Position numbers and translations under genes: made by a program. Positions 1 to 12,600 of a stretch of DNA of 64,000 nucleotides are shown here, piece by piece. The first letter of the stretch is position 1, and the number at the start of each line of letters is the position of its first letter. The notes below the pieces were generated by a model, which was not told where the DNA came from, did not search any database, and was given only the letters and a program-made list of their open reading frames with translations. This stretch comes from Hydractinia symbiolongicarpus (lineage: Eukaryota > Cnidaria > Hydrozoa > Anthoathecata > Hydractiniidae). The DNA is taken from positions 9,176,001-9,240,000 of the forward strand of contig NC_079879.1 in the NCBI RefSeq assembly GCF_029227915.1, written 5' to 3'.

Positions 1-482
1 TTTCAGATGCGTCATATGCAAACTTACCAGATGGCGTCTCCAGTGCTGGCGGTAGTATAGTGATTGTCGTTGCAGAGGATGGGAAATGTTTCCCAATTTC
101 TTGGTGTTCAAAGAAGATCAAGAGGGTTGTTAAGAGTACCATTGCTGCTGAAGCCTTATCCTTAGTTAATGGTATTGATAATGCATACTACATAGGCTGT
201 TTAATGTCACAGATTTTGTTTTCACAGAGAACAAATGAGAATTGTATTCCCATAACAGCTTATATTGATAATAAATCTTTGTATGAAAATATTCATGCTA
301 CTACTCTGGTGTCAGAAAAACGTCTTAGAATCGATATAGCAGCTATTCAACAAATGGTCAATGAAGGAAAGTTTCTGTTCGATGGGTACCTGCATCATTA
401 CAATTGTCAGATGGAATGACCAAGCGAGGAGCATCCTTGCAGCGGTTGATGAATGTTTTAACGAATGGGAAGATTACGTTTG
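1..482 (+). pseudogene. Copia-type retrotransposon pol fragment (RNase H, C-terminal end)
   Basis: The frame starting at base 3 opens with SDASYAN and continues through PISWCSKKIKR, STIAAEALSL and ITAYIDNKSL, the usual order of the RNase H domain at the end of Ty1/Copia polyproteins. The conserved end (a TKRGAS-like motif, then NGKITFD and a stop near 482) is present but in another frame: a small indel near 410-415 breaks the reading frame where family members read ADCLTKRGAS. The element enters from the left edge, so gag, protease, integrase and RT are outside the window. No LTR was identified downstream. This is a decayed retrotransposon end, not a host gene. The family call is firm; the clade within Copia is not determined. 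Confidence 0.85.
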
Positions 483-1596
483 ATTGATTACATTATGAGC
501 AAGTTGTTGTAGCCCCTAGGAAGATGATATGTCAAGGACAAGAATTCTTGTTGTTGAACGAATCAAAAAAGAAAACAAAACAAAACTACATTCTTTTATT
601 TTTAAACATTTCATTTTGTTCAGAAGACAGTTATTGCAGAATGCTATCTCTCTTAAAAGATGGGAGAATGTTTAAGATTGTTTACTATGTTTACTACTGT
701 TATATTTTAGATTAGTTTTTAATTGTGTTGTATGACTGGGGGTTTTATCTATCTCAGTAAATAAATTGAAGTTAACATATTTAATATAATCGGAAATTAG
801 GTAAATTAAGTCCCAAGCAGTTGTGCTAGTAGACAAAAACTTGGGCCTTTCATCTTTCAACAAGAAATATAAAATTAGCGTTAAATTAAATCCTTTATGG
901 AAACTAACCTTTACCTTAGTTTTACACATACTATGTACATGTCCAAATAAAATTTTATGCTATCAAGATGCCGCTCAAGTTAAGCCATTAAACCTAATAA
1001 AAGTGTGCATTTAGAAATATTATTAAAATGATGATGATAAATATCTTTATATAACAGAATTTGGTTCAGAGAAAGAAAAATTTGAATCACTTATTTCTCA
1101 TTCAAACCACGCAAAACAACATCAGATGGAATTTTGAACAATTACAACAACAGTCCATATTTATAACATCTGAAACAAAAGGTTTAAAAATGTAAGCAGG
1201 GGGGTTAAAAAATTAATACTCAAAAGTGTCTGACAAAATCAAATGTTTCTTGTGACATGTAAAGGTTTAAATTCACTATAACTTGCTTTGAAAATGTGGG
1301 AAGTATTCCAGAAAAAACATTACAAAACTACTGCATTCGAACCATGAGATACAGTAATTTTTTAATTAGTCTACGGTTGACCTGCCAAAAGTTTACAGCA
1401 TGTCAAAAATCAAGACTGTTTCAGTATTATTGCATACTGTCCTTTAACACAAATTTTCAATCTGAATACGTCAAAAATAAAAGGCTTTTGAGGAGTAAAT
1501 TCTAATGTAATAAAAAATGCCTGCTATCACAATATCTTAACCCAAAATGTCAAAAAATGGTTTCTAAAAGTATATAAATGTTAAATCAAAAAAATA
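483..1596. other. Non-coding stretch, AT-rich
   Basis: Short open frames here are AT-rich and resemble no family I recognise. Part of it may be the LTR or tail of the Copia element ending at 482, but no repeated boundary is visible. Confidence 0.5.
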
Positions 1597-2885
1597 TACC
1601 GTATTTTCCAGTATATAACCCGCACATCGTATAACCCGCTGGTCAGCTTTTTTAATGAGGTATAAACTAGATTCTATAAGATAGCACGCATCTTCGTATA
1701 ACCCGCATAAAATTTCAATCCATTTACTTACCAGCACCTTTGCATAACCCGCATCATGTTAAGAAAAAAATTTAGCGTATTTTACTTACCCTAATCATTT
1801 TATAAAAACATGAGTGTGTTCTGTCTTTTCATGCTGGAGACAAGTGGGGGACGTTTAAACTCGTGAACACCAAACACGAGAACCGAGTGTCTGAACTAGT
1901 GACTATCTCAGTCTTAACTTCCTTGTCTCCGATTGCCGAAATAATAATGAGTTAAAATTAATTTAACAAGTCGATCTTCTGCTAATGCAGAAGATCGACA
2001 AACACACAAACCAAAAAAAAACAAACAACCATTCTATCAGGTTATAAACTTAAAGTAAAATCTCTGTATTTATGTATATTTAAGTTTTTTTGGCATAAAT
2101 ATAAACAACCTAATAATTATTACGGATTGTCTGTAACAATGATGCACAGAACGTTCTTTTCTAATGTTTATAGAATTTTGTTATCTATTTATATCTCACC
2201 AATCACAGTGTGCATGATAAAATGAATGGCGGGAATGAGGAGGAGATAGTTGCGTGTGTCTTATTAATTTTATATTTATTTTTGATATTTTCAGTGGCCA
2301 CCTGTTGCTCGAAGGTAGCGAAAATAAAAAAAAATTATTATCTATACTTTAATTTTCACATTTTTCAATATTGTTAACAGGAATTAATAATTAAGTCCTG
2401 GGCACTAGGTTGTGAAATACCTGTCAATTTAACCTAAAAATGATACCTTCTATATTGCTCTATTACCACAAGCAAATCATTTCAATGTGCTCAATGTGAT
2501 TGCAAAGATATAAATAGATTAGGATTAAATTCAACACAAAAGAAAAATGATCTCCAGAATTGTGTTTCAGAGAGAGAGCTCATAATATTAGCACTGGCAA
2601 GCAATAGAAAGTTAAAGCAATTTCACTGTGTGAAAAAAATTAAATCACATAGTTAAAGGAAGATTACGTAGATATATAGGATCGCGCATGGAGTTATATT
2701 AATGTATGCATTTTATCCCGTTGGTACTATTTTCTTCATTAAATGTATAAACTTTAAATCTCACAATAAATGACAAAAAATATAAAACTAATCACATAAC
2801 CCGCACCACATTATAACCCGCACCAATAGTGGACGTCGTAAAAATCAACTTATAACCCGCAGGTTATATACCGGAAAACAAGGTA
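1597..2885. mobile_element. Non-autonomous DNA transposon with terminal inverted repeats
   Basis: The left end reads TACCGTATTTTCCAGTATAT and the reverse complement of the right end reads TACCTTGTTTTCCGGTATAT; the inverted match continues to about 27 bp with four mismatches. The motif ATAACCCGC recurs several times just inside each end (near 1611-1640, 1695-1710, 1740-1755 on the left and 2795-2870 on the right). This multiplied subterminal motif is typical of MITE-like elements. No transposase is visible inside. A TA dinucleotide target site is possible but cannot be proved here. Superfamily not assigned. Confidence 0.75.
1971..1998. repeat. Perfect 12-bp palindrome with 4-nt loop
   Basis: TCGATCTTCTGC (1971-1982), loop TAAT, then the exact reverse complement GCAGAAGATCGA (1987-1998). 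It lies inside the TIR element and may be an internal inverted repeat of it. Confidence 0.8.
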
Positions 2886-4680
2886 GTTTTTTTTGCATAT
2901 TAAATATTCTCTTATGGTCATAAGAGGTTTACACAAAATGTCAAAATAATGGTTTTTAGGAGTATGTAAATCCTATATTAGTTCTTGCAGCATTTATCTT
3001 ACTCATAAAATCTAACACAAAATGTCAAACCACAGTTTGGAACACTAGCTAAAAAAATAATTAATTTCTGTACTTCGCCATTAATCTTTACAAGAAGAAA
3101 ATTTCATGAATCGTAAAGAAATCGTAAAAAGGTAAAGTGGCTATGAATTGAAGATAATATCAATCTATAGATGCATTTCTGTGTTCAAAACTGTGATGTG
3201 TCCCCTAACTGAGGCAGGTTTTAAAATTGAACAGTATCACAAAAATAAGATGCAGAGATTAATTTCTACATAACTCTGTGTAGACTATGTACTATGAGAT
3301 GCATTTAGCTCCTCTGCACAATGTTATATACATTAAATCGGTATACATTTTAACTGCAAGTGTGTTATATTTTAAATATATCTGCATGCTGGAGGTTAAA
3401 TTTACGAGAAAGAAATATATTTTTAAATTAACCACCCCCTTTTAATTTGGATTCTGGTCCCCCAACTATTAAGACCCCCATTGTTTATTTGGCATTCAAG
3501 AGTATAATCCCTGAGAATTTTGTAAAACGTCTATGTGTTCTAAAAATGTATATGTTACTATAAAATGTGTTAAATCATAAATTGCTAACATAATCAGCAA
3601 TATTGCCAAAATTTGCCATAGCAATTATTTGTCAATGCTTACAATGCTGAATCACAATGTACATTTTTGCGAATGTTTACGATAACAATTTAACCTCTAG
3701 CTAGGCCTACACCTAAATAAAACAAAGCATGGAGAGATATTATATTCTCCTAGTCAGCAAATGTCACTGGATACTTTCAAACCAATTACAGACCCTTATT
3801 TTTTATGGTAGCAATTATGATTTAAGGGAAAAGTGGCCCAGCGGAAACAACCATAAAGTCAACTGAAGAGTTGATGAGTGCTGCCTGGATTATGTACGGC
3901 AGATTTCCCCATTTATAAACATTATTTCTCACTTATAGAACGAACATAATTGGGGCAGCCTTATGTGCAACAGATTTACGTTATTCCTCACTTATAGAAC
4001 AGACATAATCGGGGCCGACTGGCTTTTATATCATTGGTCATCACTTCTGGCAAGCAAATAGCACTGGTGGTAAACTTGTTGTTGTTCTTAAATAAAACTT
4101 TTAGGATTCACAAGTTTAATAACTTTTCACCAAACCTAATTCCTGCAAAACGAATAATTTAAGTCATCCCCAGAATTTAATTCCTGCAAAAAATAAAAAT
4201 TAGTTTTCAATGGTTTTCTATTATCTTGCAGAGAAAAATTACGTCTAGGCATCTCTTACATTTTTGAAGAAATTGTCTGAAAAAACTTTCATTTAAATTT
4301 TGCAATTGTCGGAGCTATACTTGTTTTAGCGTTCATAATCTGGTCACTACGACATAATCAGGGTAAAAAAAAACAATCAGGCCATGCATACATAATGCGG
4401 CCGTCCTGTTTATAAACAGACCGAGGAGCTAACAGAATCTTTGTTTTCTAAGCTTCAAACCTGACATATTGTGTAGCTAGCTCTATGGGAGTTTTTGCTA
4501 GTTTAGCTTCAGTTTAATTTAGATTACTTGTAGTTCTTGTTTAATCAACACTTCTTTTGTGAGAGGTTGACCATGAAATTTTTGTGTTTTCTCTTAACTG
4601 ACAACTGAGAGTTGTACCCTGTGACCCAAAAATCTAAAGATTGGCTAAGACTGGTTGAATTAATGTGGGCTAATACTTAC
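2886..4680. other. Non-coding, AT-rich
   Basis: No convincing coding or RNA gene. A short duplicated stretch is visible: the 'tcacttatagaac' segment with flanks recurs at about 3930 and 3992. Confidence 0.5.
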
Positions 4681-4856
4681 TTTATGGTTTTTAGCAGAAG
4701 CTTCACCCACTATAAAATTGCATGCTCTAATATGTCCAGTCAAGTATTGTGGTAAGTGACCACTTTTGTTGCTTCCTCCAGTGGTGCTTGTACTGCGACT
4801 TCCTCTTGCAACTATTTCTGTTTTACTCAACAGAAACCTTTTACCAGGTAAGTGAT
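4681..4856 (-). CDS. Candidate orphan internal exon, unknown protein
   Basis: On the minus strand a 176-nt open segment is bounded by a good acceptor (CACAACAG before 4856) and a strong donor (GTAAGT at 4680-4675). It encodes about 58 residues containing LPGKRFLLSKTEIVARG, a Ser/Thr/Gly-rich stretch and GHIRACNFIVGEASAKN. Entry phase would be 1 and exit phase 0. I recognise no family. It lies downstream of the TBC1D24-like gene, whose stop is at 6686, so it would belong to another gene running off to the left. No partner exon was found, so this rests on splice sites and composition only. Confidence 0.3.
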
Positions 4857-6685
4857 CTGTTGTGATCATTTTATGTCACTATGCATTAAGTCCAAATAAT
4901 AATTACTCTATGGTTGCCAGTACATAAGACAAAAATAATATATATAAACCAGCAAATATCTGGTTGTAAAAATTGCACTCTCTGTTGATCGTGTTGTTTT
5001 CGCAAAGTGGAGGTTTGAAGATTACTTTCCATTCTGCTGTATACAATTTACGGACCAATAACGAAACATTTGCATCAATGTTACATAAAAATTAAAAATA
5101 GCACTAGTTTCCAGATACAGACAACGAATGCTCGAAATGAAAAAGAGTTAATTAATTTTGAAAAAAAAGTTATAACTTGTTTATAACATCATAAGAATTA
5201 AAAAGTCTACCAGTCCGTAATTTTATACGCCATAGTTTTTTTTGTTCGCGCTTTTCAAAAAAAAACTGGGTAACAGAGTTTCATGGAACGCACAAAATGA
5301 TCCCTTGGGGCCTGACAGTGCCTAACGTGATTGAGACGTGTTGCCCCTCACGCGTTTGGTACTGTTGCGATAACCATATCAAAATATTGCACACCAACAA
5401 AATGTTTATTCATGTTGGCTAAGATTGAATTATGTAGAAATTATGGCGGAAATTAGCATTTTCCCAGAGTTTTTTAATTCGAATGGTTTTACATAAAAAA
5501 TGACGGCGCAGCAAGAGGGACCGTGGCCTGGAGAATAGCACGTGTAATATTTGTATTTATTTTGTTCTTCATAAACACAAACGTCTTATTTTTTTTACTA
5601 TGTAGGGTTTTTTAGATTTCTTGAAATTCATGTTTATTTTTCAGCAAAATTCCAGGCTCGTGTTTTTATAATTCTTCTTATAAAAAGCGCGTAATTTCCA
5701 AGGAACTTTCAGTCATCATGAGTATTATCAGTTTTTAGCTTAACATTAATTAATTCTAATCTTTTTTGGACGGTTAAGAAAGAGGTAACCTAAGCTGAAG
5801 TATTAAAACTTGGCGATATTTGCAAACAGACATTCGAAGAGCAAAAAAATGACTTGATCACGTTCTCTATAACGGCCACTTTCCGAAATAAAAGCGACAT
5901 AAACTCAATGATGAAGAATCATCGCGCTAGTAAATTGACAACAATAGCGTCGCGAATAATGTAGTTTTTTTTGTCGACATAAACTCGTTCCTAAAGCCTT
6001 TTTATCACGTAAAACAATTTTTTATATATGAACGAAAGGGAAGACTTTCCAGAAGTTTAAAATGATTACAAGAAATATTCGTATCGTGAGCTTCCTTGAG
6101 CTGATAAAAAGCGAAACAGAAACGCCCGGGACCAGGTTGCTGAAGACGAAGATTAAATAAAAAATGAATTTATTTTACTAATTAAAACATGCAAATAATA
6201 AATAAAGTCATTTTCATCTAAATTTGTGAATTAAAATATAACGAGAATTTAAATGATGCAGGGTTACGCGTATATCTCACATTGTAGTATTATATAGTTA
6301 TGTGACGTAAATGCTGACGACGTTGTTTGTAGGTCGAAAATAACATATTTCACTGCACTACAATGAAAGAAATAGCAGATTGCCACCCTTCACTTTCCTT
6401 GTTCGATAATACTGCTCACAAAAAAGGCGTTTCATATGGAAAAACAACACAAAAATACAAAATGCAAAATCCTATGAAATGATTCGAAAATAAATAACGT
6501 TTAAAAAAATCGTAAAAATAATAAAATTATTCAATAAATTAAAGTGGTCCTGATAATAAAATTTATTTTGTTTTGCGCATAAATTAGTGCACTAAGAACT
6601 AATTTGTTCATAATTGTAAAAATGTCTATTTATTTTGTTATGTACAGGCTATAATACAAAAAGATGCAACCCAGAACGTTCGGTG
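4857..6685. other. Non-coding, AT-rich; 3' flank of the TBC1D24-like gene at its right end
   Basis: No exon or RNA gene recognised. A minus-strand AATAAA at 6634-6629, about 52 nt past the TBC1D24-like stop codon, is a plausible polyadenylation signal. Confidence 0.5.
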
Positions 6686-9600
6686 TTACCGAAAGCCGAA
6701 GACGTCTAACCGTGCGACAATGAAGTCACCATTTTCTTCTGACGACAACGGTTCATTCTGAAACGTATCGCATCGACTTGAACGTCCTTTTTGTATCTCA
6801 CCATCAATACTGAGCCCTTCCCCTCCGCTATGATGTAAATCAAATAGACGTTAATAAAAGGTCGTTAGAAGAGATAATACAGTAATTGCGTGAAATACTT
6901 GGCTATAAATAACAGGACTTCGTCCCTCGGCCTCTGAGTTGGAAGATTAGAATACTTCACGTCGACATGGTAAAAAGCTTAAAAATAACTGGTCAAGAAG
7001 CATAATATCTGCTGATCAGGGTATCCACAGATTTAACATTTTACAATTTTGATAGATTGTAGGAATTTAGAAGGTTTTTAGGTCAAAATTTAAAAGAAAT
7101 CACTAAAGGACTTATCAAAACATTTTACACTTCAGCAGTTATTGACAACATTTATAGGAAGAAATTAAGAGTTACTACTAATGAAACCTTTCATTACATA
7201 CAGGTTAATGTTTAAGTAAAATGTACTTTAAGAGAAAAAATTCAGGGTAAAAAAATTACAGTTTGGTAGGAATCATTTTTTTAGTCCAATTTTTAGGTTA
7301 TTTTGGAAATTTCAAGATGTGTGGCCCCAACTCTCATACTAGTAAATTGAAAGAAAAAAAACCAAAGAAATAGAAAGAAATTTTACTCACCCTCCTCCAA
7401 CAATCAATCTCGAATTGTCACAAGATATAAACAGTTCAATCGTTCCGGTGTCGGTAGTTTCACCTCCCATCTGAAAGTTCACTTTTTTTTCGACAACGCT
7501 CATTGGAACATCTTCGTCAATAACATCAAAAGTTTCCTCTACGTTCGAACCTTTTGTTAAAATACGTTTATTATTCTTAACGCTTGACTCAGCAGCACTG
7601 TTGTCGTTACTTTCAAACACATCCTCTCCGTTGACATCCTCAATCACATTCTCCCCTCTGCTTAACTGTCTCTTAACACTCTCGTCGTAAGTTTCGGCTG
7701 ATTTAAGAGGCTTTCTTTTCGCTGACAAGTTGACTCGGTCTGCAGATAATTTTCTATCATATGCCTCATTTTTATTGTCTGAATGATCGAGTAGATCGAT
7801 ACTTTTACCAAGAAATAGGTATCTAGGGACAGATTTTGCGTTGCGTTTGATATTGATGAGAGTAAGTGGTTGAGCGTCGTTACGAACAACACGAGCACTT
7901 TTCGATGCTTGCCGAGAGAATGTTCGCTTCAACGACTTTCGTCGACTTTTAGTCGGGTTACCATCGCTTTCTTCCTTCACCTTGACAGGATCTGGAGTCG
8001 TGTCAACAAACACGTATTTACTCTTAGCCTGCGTCTCTTCCTTTTTGCTTGCTTTACCCCAATGATAGCAAGTTGTTGAGGGCGACAGTTTAAACAGAAA
8101 AGTTTCACCGGTACCGAAATAACTCATATTGCTACGACCATCATGTCTCTCTAGTAACGAACGCGAGAGATACGCACCAAATATCTACAATAAAAAAGTC
8201 ACTTAAATGAGCCTTGCTTTGATTAAGTCACACTTCTTGCATATTTTAATTTTACGTTTCTATTTAAAAGTAAAAAAAATGAATTAGAAAACGAACACAG
8301 ACTTGTAAAAAAGATGAAAAAAACTTCGAACCTCTTTTTTTGTTGTTTGAATGATGATCAGTGTCTGTTCTTCGTCTTCGCAAAGCAGATATAGTGTTTT
8401 TAAACTAAGGTCAAACAAAAACACAATACAAAAAAATTAATGTCCACTTTTCGTTTCGTTTTTAAGTTATTTTAGGAGACAGAATGTTTTCTGACCCCCT
8501 CCCCCTGTACGCACTTCACGCGTTTGTGTTCGACCTCCTTTGCGTATCTATTCACTAAAATTTAACATCCCACCCCCGCCCCCTTGATGGTCGAAATGCA
8601 CACATACACACATATAACTCCCGCCCCTGTACGCGCCTATACGCTTGTAGTCTGACATCCCACTGTAATAGCCTGACAAGAGTTTGTTACAAATTTCAAT
8701 GTACAGAACATTGAATGCATATATTAAGCTTACTTGTAACCATCTTTGTTGGTGGAGAATAAAAGAAACGGTTGTTGAATTTGTATTCTAGTTGGTAGCC
8801 ACTGACACACATGTTGCCACTAAGGAAAATAAAAAAGTAAAAGTGAAACTATTATGGCTTTAGAAAAGTAACTGCATACTATATAAAATTTTGAATTTGG
8901 AGTAGTTGCATTGTACAGTTTAAAATGCTCTTGAGACAATTCTGGAACTAACGAAATGACTAATGGTAGTAGCTACTAGGTTCTTTAACCAATGTCTTAA
9001 ATTACAAAACCATGCAATGCAGTATGAAGCCCCTTATTAAATTTTTCATTAACTTCTTATAAGGGTTGTTCTTATAACACAAATTCACTATTGATTTTAC
9101 GTGCAGAAAATTTCGTGAATTTTTGCCTTCATTTACTTTCACGAATGTCAAAAGTTAAGATTCTAGGCTGGAAAAGGTTAGATTGTTTTTCTCTTCTGAA
9201 CGTTTTAAAATTTAACGCTCGAAATAAAATAAAAATAATGCAAAATTTCGAATTAGGGGAAAAGATTTTTCGCGTTCAAAAACATCCGCGAATTAATGCT
9301 ATTGGAAAATTCCGCGACCAAAGAAAACTTTTTGCGTTTGAAAGTTTTGGCACTTTAACTATAAGGCTAGATAAATTGATAAAAAAAATCCATTTAAACA
9401 ATGTTCATCACTAATGCAAAGTACAAATTTTTATTTAACTTCCGGGTATTTCTCCAATTCAGTTGTCATCAAATGTTCCTTGGATTCGCGTTTAAATTTT
9501 TCAATCGATTTTCATAGTCACTATCCCTTTTCAATGTTCGCTTATAACGTTTTTTGGGTACAATCTAATAAAAATAATCGAAAGATGAATCTAACAAACA

Positions 9601-12600
9601 AAATCAACAGAGCTTACTTGGTCGGGTTTAATGATGTCTGATACTTGATTCAAATCAACAGCTACAACTTGTGATACTGCCATCTCTTTTTTATATTCAA
9701 GACGACCTTCTTTGTGCAGCACACCGTTATCTTTGTTGAACTTCTCAATTTGCTTGGTGGTAATGTTGATCTTCATAGAAGTCTGAAAGTTATAATTTCC
9801 ATCATTCAACTCTATGTTTGTACTGATATGTATAAAAAAAGGTTTTACAACCTTATAAAAGAAATAATTAGCTTAGTTTACAACAAAAGAGGACATACCT
9901 TTAACAGATAGTCAGATGATAGCTTTAGAGCGGTGGCATATTGTCCTACAGTCGCTAGTAAATCAGGAGGTGAACTGCAATCTATGAAGGTGCATGTTAG
10001 GTTAATCGTACACAATCTTTACAAAAACAGTGTCCAAAAACACATTAAATCCTAACAGGAATGGAAAATACAAAACAGCAGCTGTCAAATAAAGAACATT
10101 ACCAACACAATGATCCTCATCTGCAGAGATTTTAAATGAAAAATAACACGGTATTATTCATTACATTTTTTACAATACGTACCCAGTTTTCTGAAAGCTA
10201 AAGAATATTCATAAAAAGCATCTAATAAAAATAAGCCAACTCGAAAAAGGCTTTTCGATCCTTCCACAATTAAACAATCTAATATACGCACCTAAAGAAT
10301 TGATAATAATAGGATTACTAACAACATTACAATATACTTCATGTCACTATATTTCAATGCAAATCGTTTTCTAGTAATATGATTACATATACTTTGCCTT
10401 ACGTGGGACCTTAAGGGACCGAAACAATAGTTCCCATTTAGTGAACGTCCTAATTAACCGAATCTTCTTTTAAGGGAGACTTTGACAAAAAAGATGAATG
10501 TGTGCCCCAATAGCGCTCTAGCCGAAGGCTAAAAATAAAATATGACGCATTTCTCGCAAAGCAGTACGGGATTGAAATGCGGACAAACACCATAACATTA
10601 ATGGCGTCGAAAGGGGCAACAAAGCATTGCTGTTGGGGAAAATGCAATTCTGATTCTAGATATGCAGATCGATTGCCTACAGATGTGTTTTTTATACGTT
10701 TAACAAAGCCAGGAAATATTAAGGAAGTAATGACAAACTGGGAGAAGCAGCGAGAAGGTGAAAGAACGGATAAATGTAAACGATGGGTTCATGCTTGTGG
10801 TCGAAGAGATTTTTCAAAGTTGTGTCAAGTGAAAAAGGACACTTACATCTGTTCACTCCACTTTGTTGGGGGAAATGGACCTACTGATGACAATCCTGAT
10901 CCTTTAATTGCAACTTTATCAGAAGAGCAATTAAAACAAAAATCTTCTGGAAAGAGAAAAGTACCTAAGTCTAGAACCCCAATATTGAAAAAGACGGCCA
11001 AGCTGCAATATGATAGCCTTGAAACCAACGAGGACACAGAGGAAAACTTTGACAACGGTGATATGGAGCAAGTTGATGAGGATGATACAATATTTACGAA
11101 AAATAAATACACTCAAACCATTTACGAGAAGACCGTTCTTGGATTAAAAATTGAAAATATTGTGTTGAGAAACAAATTCAAGATAGGGGAAACTTCATTA
11201 CCATCAATCGTGGCAAATCCTATGTCACCAGATATTATTTTAAAAGATCAGGACAAGTGCAAGTATTTTATTGGTTTGTATCCAGATGAATTCGATATGT
11301 TGTTTAACTTCCTTGGTCCTTCAAAGTATGAGTTGACTTACTGGAAACACAGAAATAATGTACTTTCATCTCCAGCATTAAAATCAAAATGTTTAAGTGT
11401 AAGAGATCAACTGTTTGTAACCTTGTTACGCCTGCGTCGAGGTTTTAATTTGTCATCCCTAGCACATATGTATGGTGTAAGTGATTCATACATTAGTAGT
11501 ATTTTTACAACATGGATAATGTTTTTATATCAACATTTTAAAGACTACGAAACAGTAATGTTTCCAGAAAGACAGGTTTTTAAGCAATTTATGCCCAAAG
11601 TCTTTAAAAAGTTTAAAAACATCAGTCAAAAACATCAATTGACTGTACAGAGTTTTTTTGTGAAGTTCCTAGAGATTATGGTTGTCAAGGAAATATGTAT
11701 TCATCATATAAACACCATACAACAATGAAATGTTTAATCGCAGTGAACACGAATGGTGCAGCTTGTTTCGTATCTGATCTATATGAAGGAAGTGTTGATG
11801 ATGCCCGTATTTTCAAAACTTGTGGTCTTATGAACCATGTCAACCCTGGTGATAGCTTTTTAGTGGATAAGGGTTTTACAGTGCAAGATGTACTCCTGTC
11901 CAAGCAAGCTACGATTTTCATTCCACCATTTCTTGGCAAACGTGATTCATTAACGAAAGAAGAAATAATGCTGACCAAAAGGATTGCAAAAGCTCGTATT
12001 CACGTAGAAAGATTCAATGAGCGATTAAAGAAGTTTAGATTGATATGTGGGACAATACCTTTAGTGCTATCCCCAATGGCATCACAGCTTGTATATGTTA
12101 GTTGCTGTCTTGTTAATTTTCAAGACTGTTTATGTAAATAATATTCTGTACTCAAAACCTACTTTATTTGTCTTCCTTATATGTCCCTTTGCTAAATACA
12201 TGCGAAAATTAGTACGCTTCTGAACTCGAACTATTTTCGAAGATGGTAAAGAATAGATTCATTTTTGCGGGAATAAACTTTCGTGAATGGCCCCCTTCGA
12301 GATATTTCGCGGGTAAAAAGTTTCGCTAATGGAGGAAAAAGTGGTTCAGAGAAGGACAACAATCTTTGACACTTATTTGAAAAACACGGTTCGCAACGCG
12401 AGAGAGACATTGAAACGAGGCTCAAATCAATCAAATGTTGATGTTATTGATGTACAGATCAGGATCACTCGTTAGCTTATTATAAATTTACATGAGGTAT
12501 CCTGTTAATTTTTATGCCGTCTTGATTTGATTGGTTAATAATGTAAACATCCGTCTCACGTGAGGTAAAGGGTTGGGGAGCAGAACAAAAAGTTCAATGA

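Noticed and set aside
9091-9641. Plus-strand ORFs of 107 and 75 codons
   Set aside because: They lie in introns of the TBC1D24-like gene on the other strand and contain CGCGAA-rich repeat scraps without any domain.
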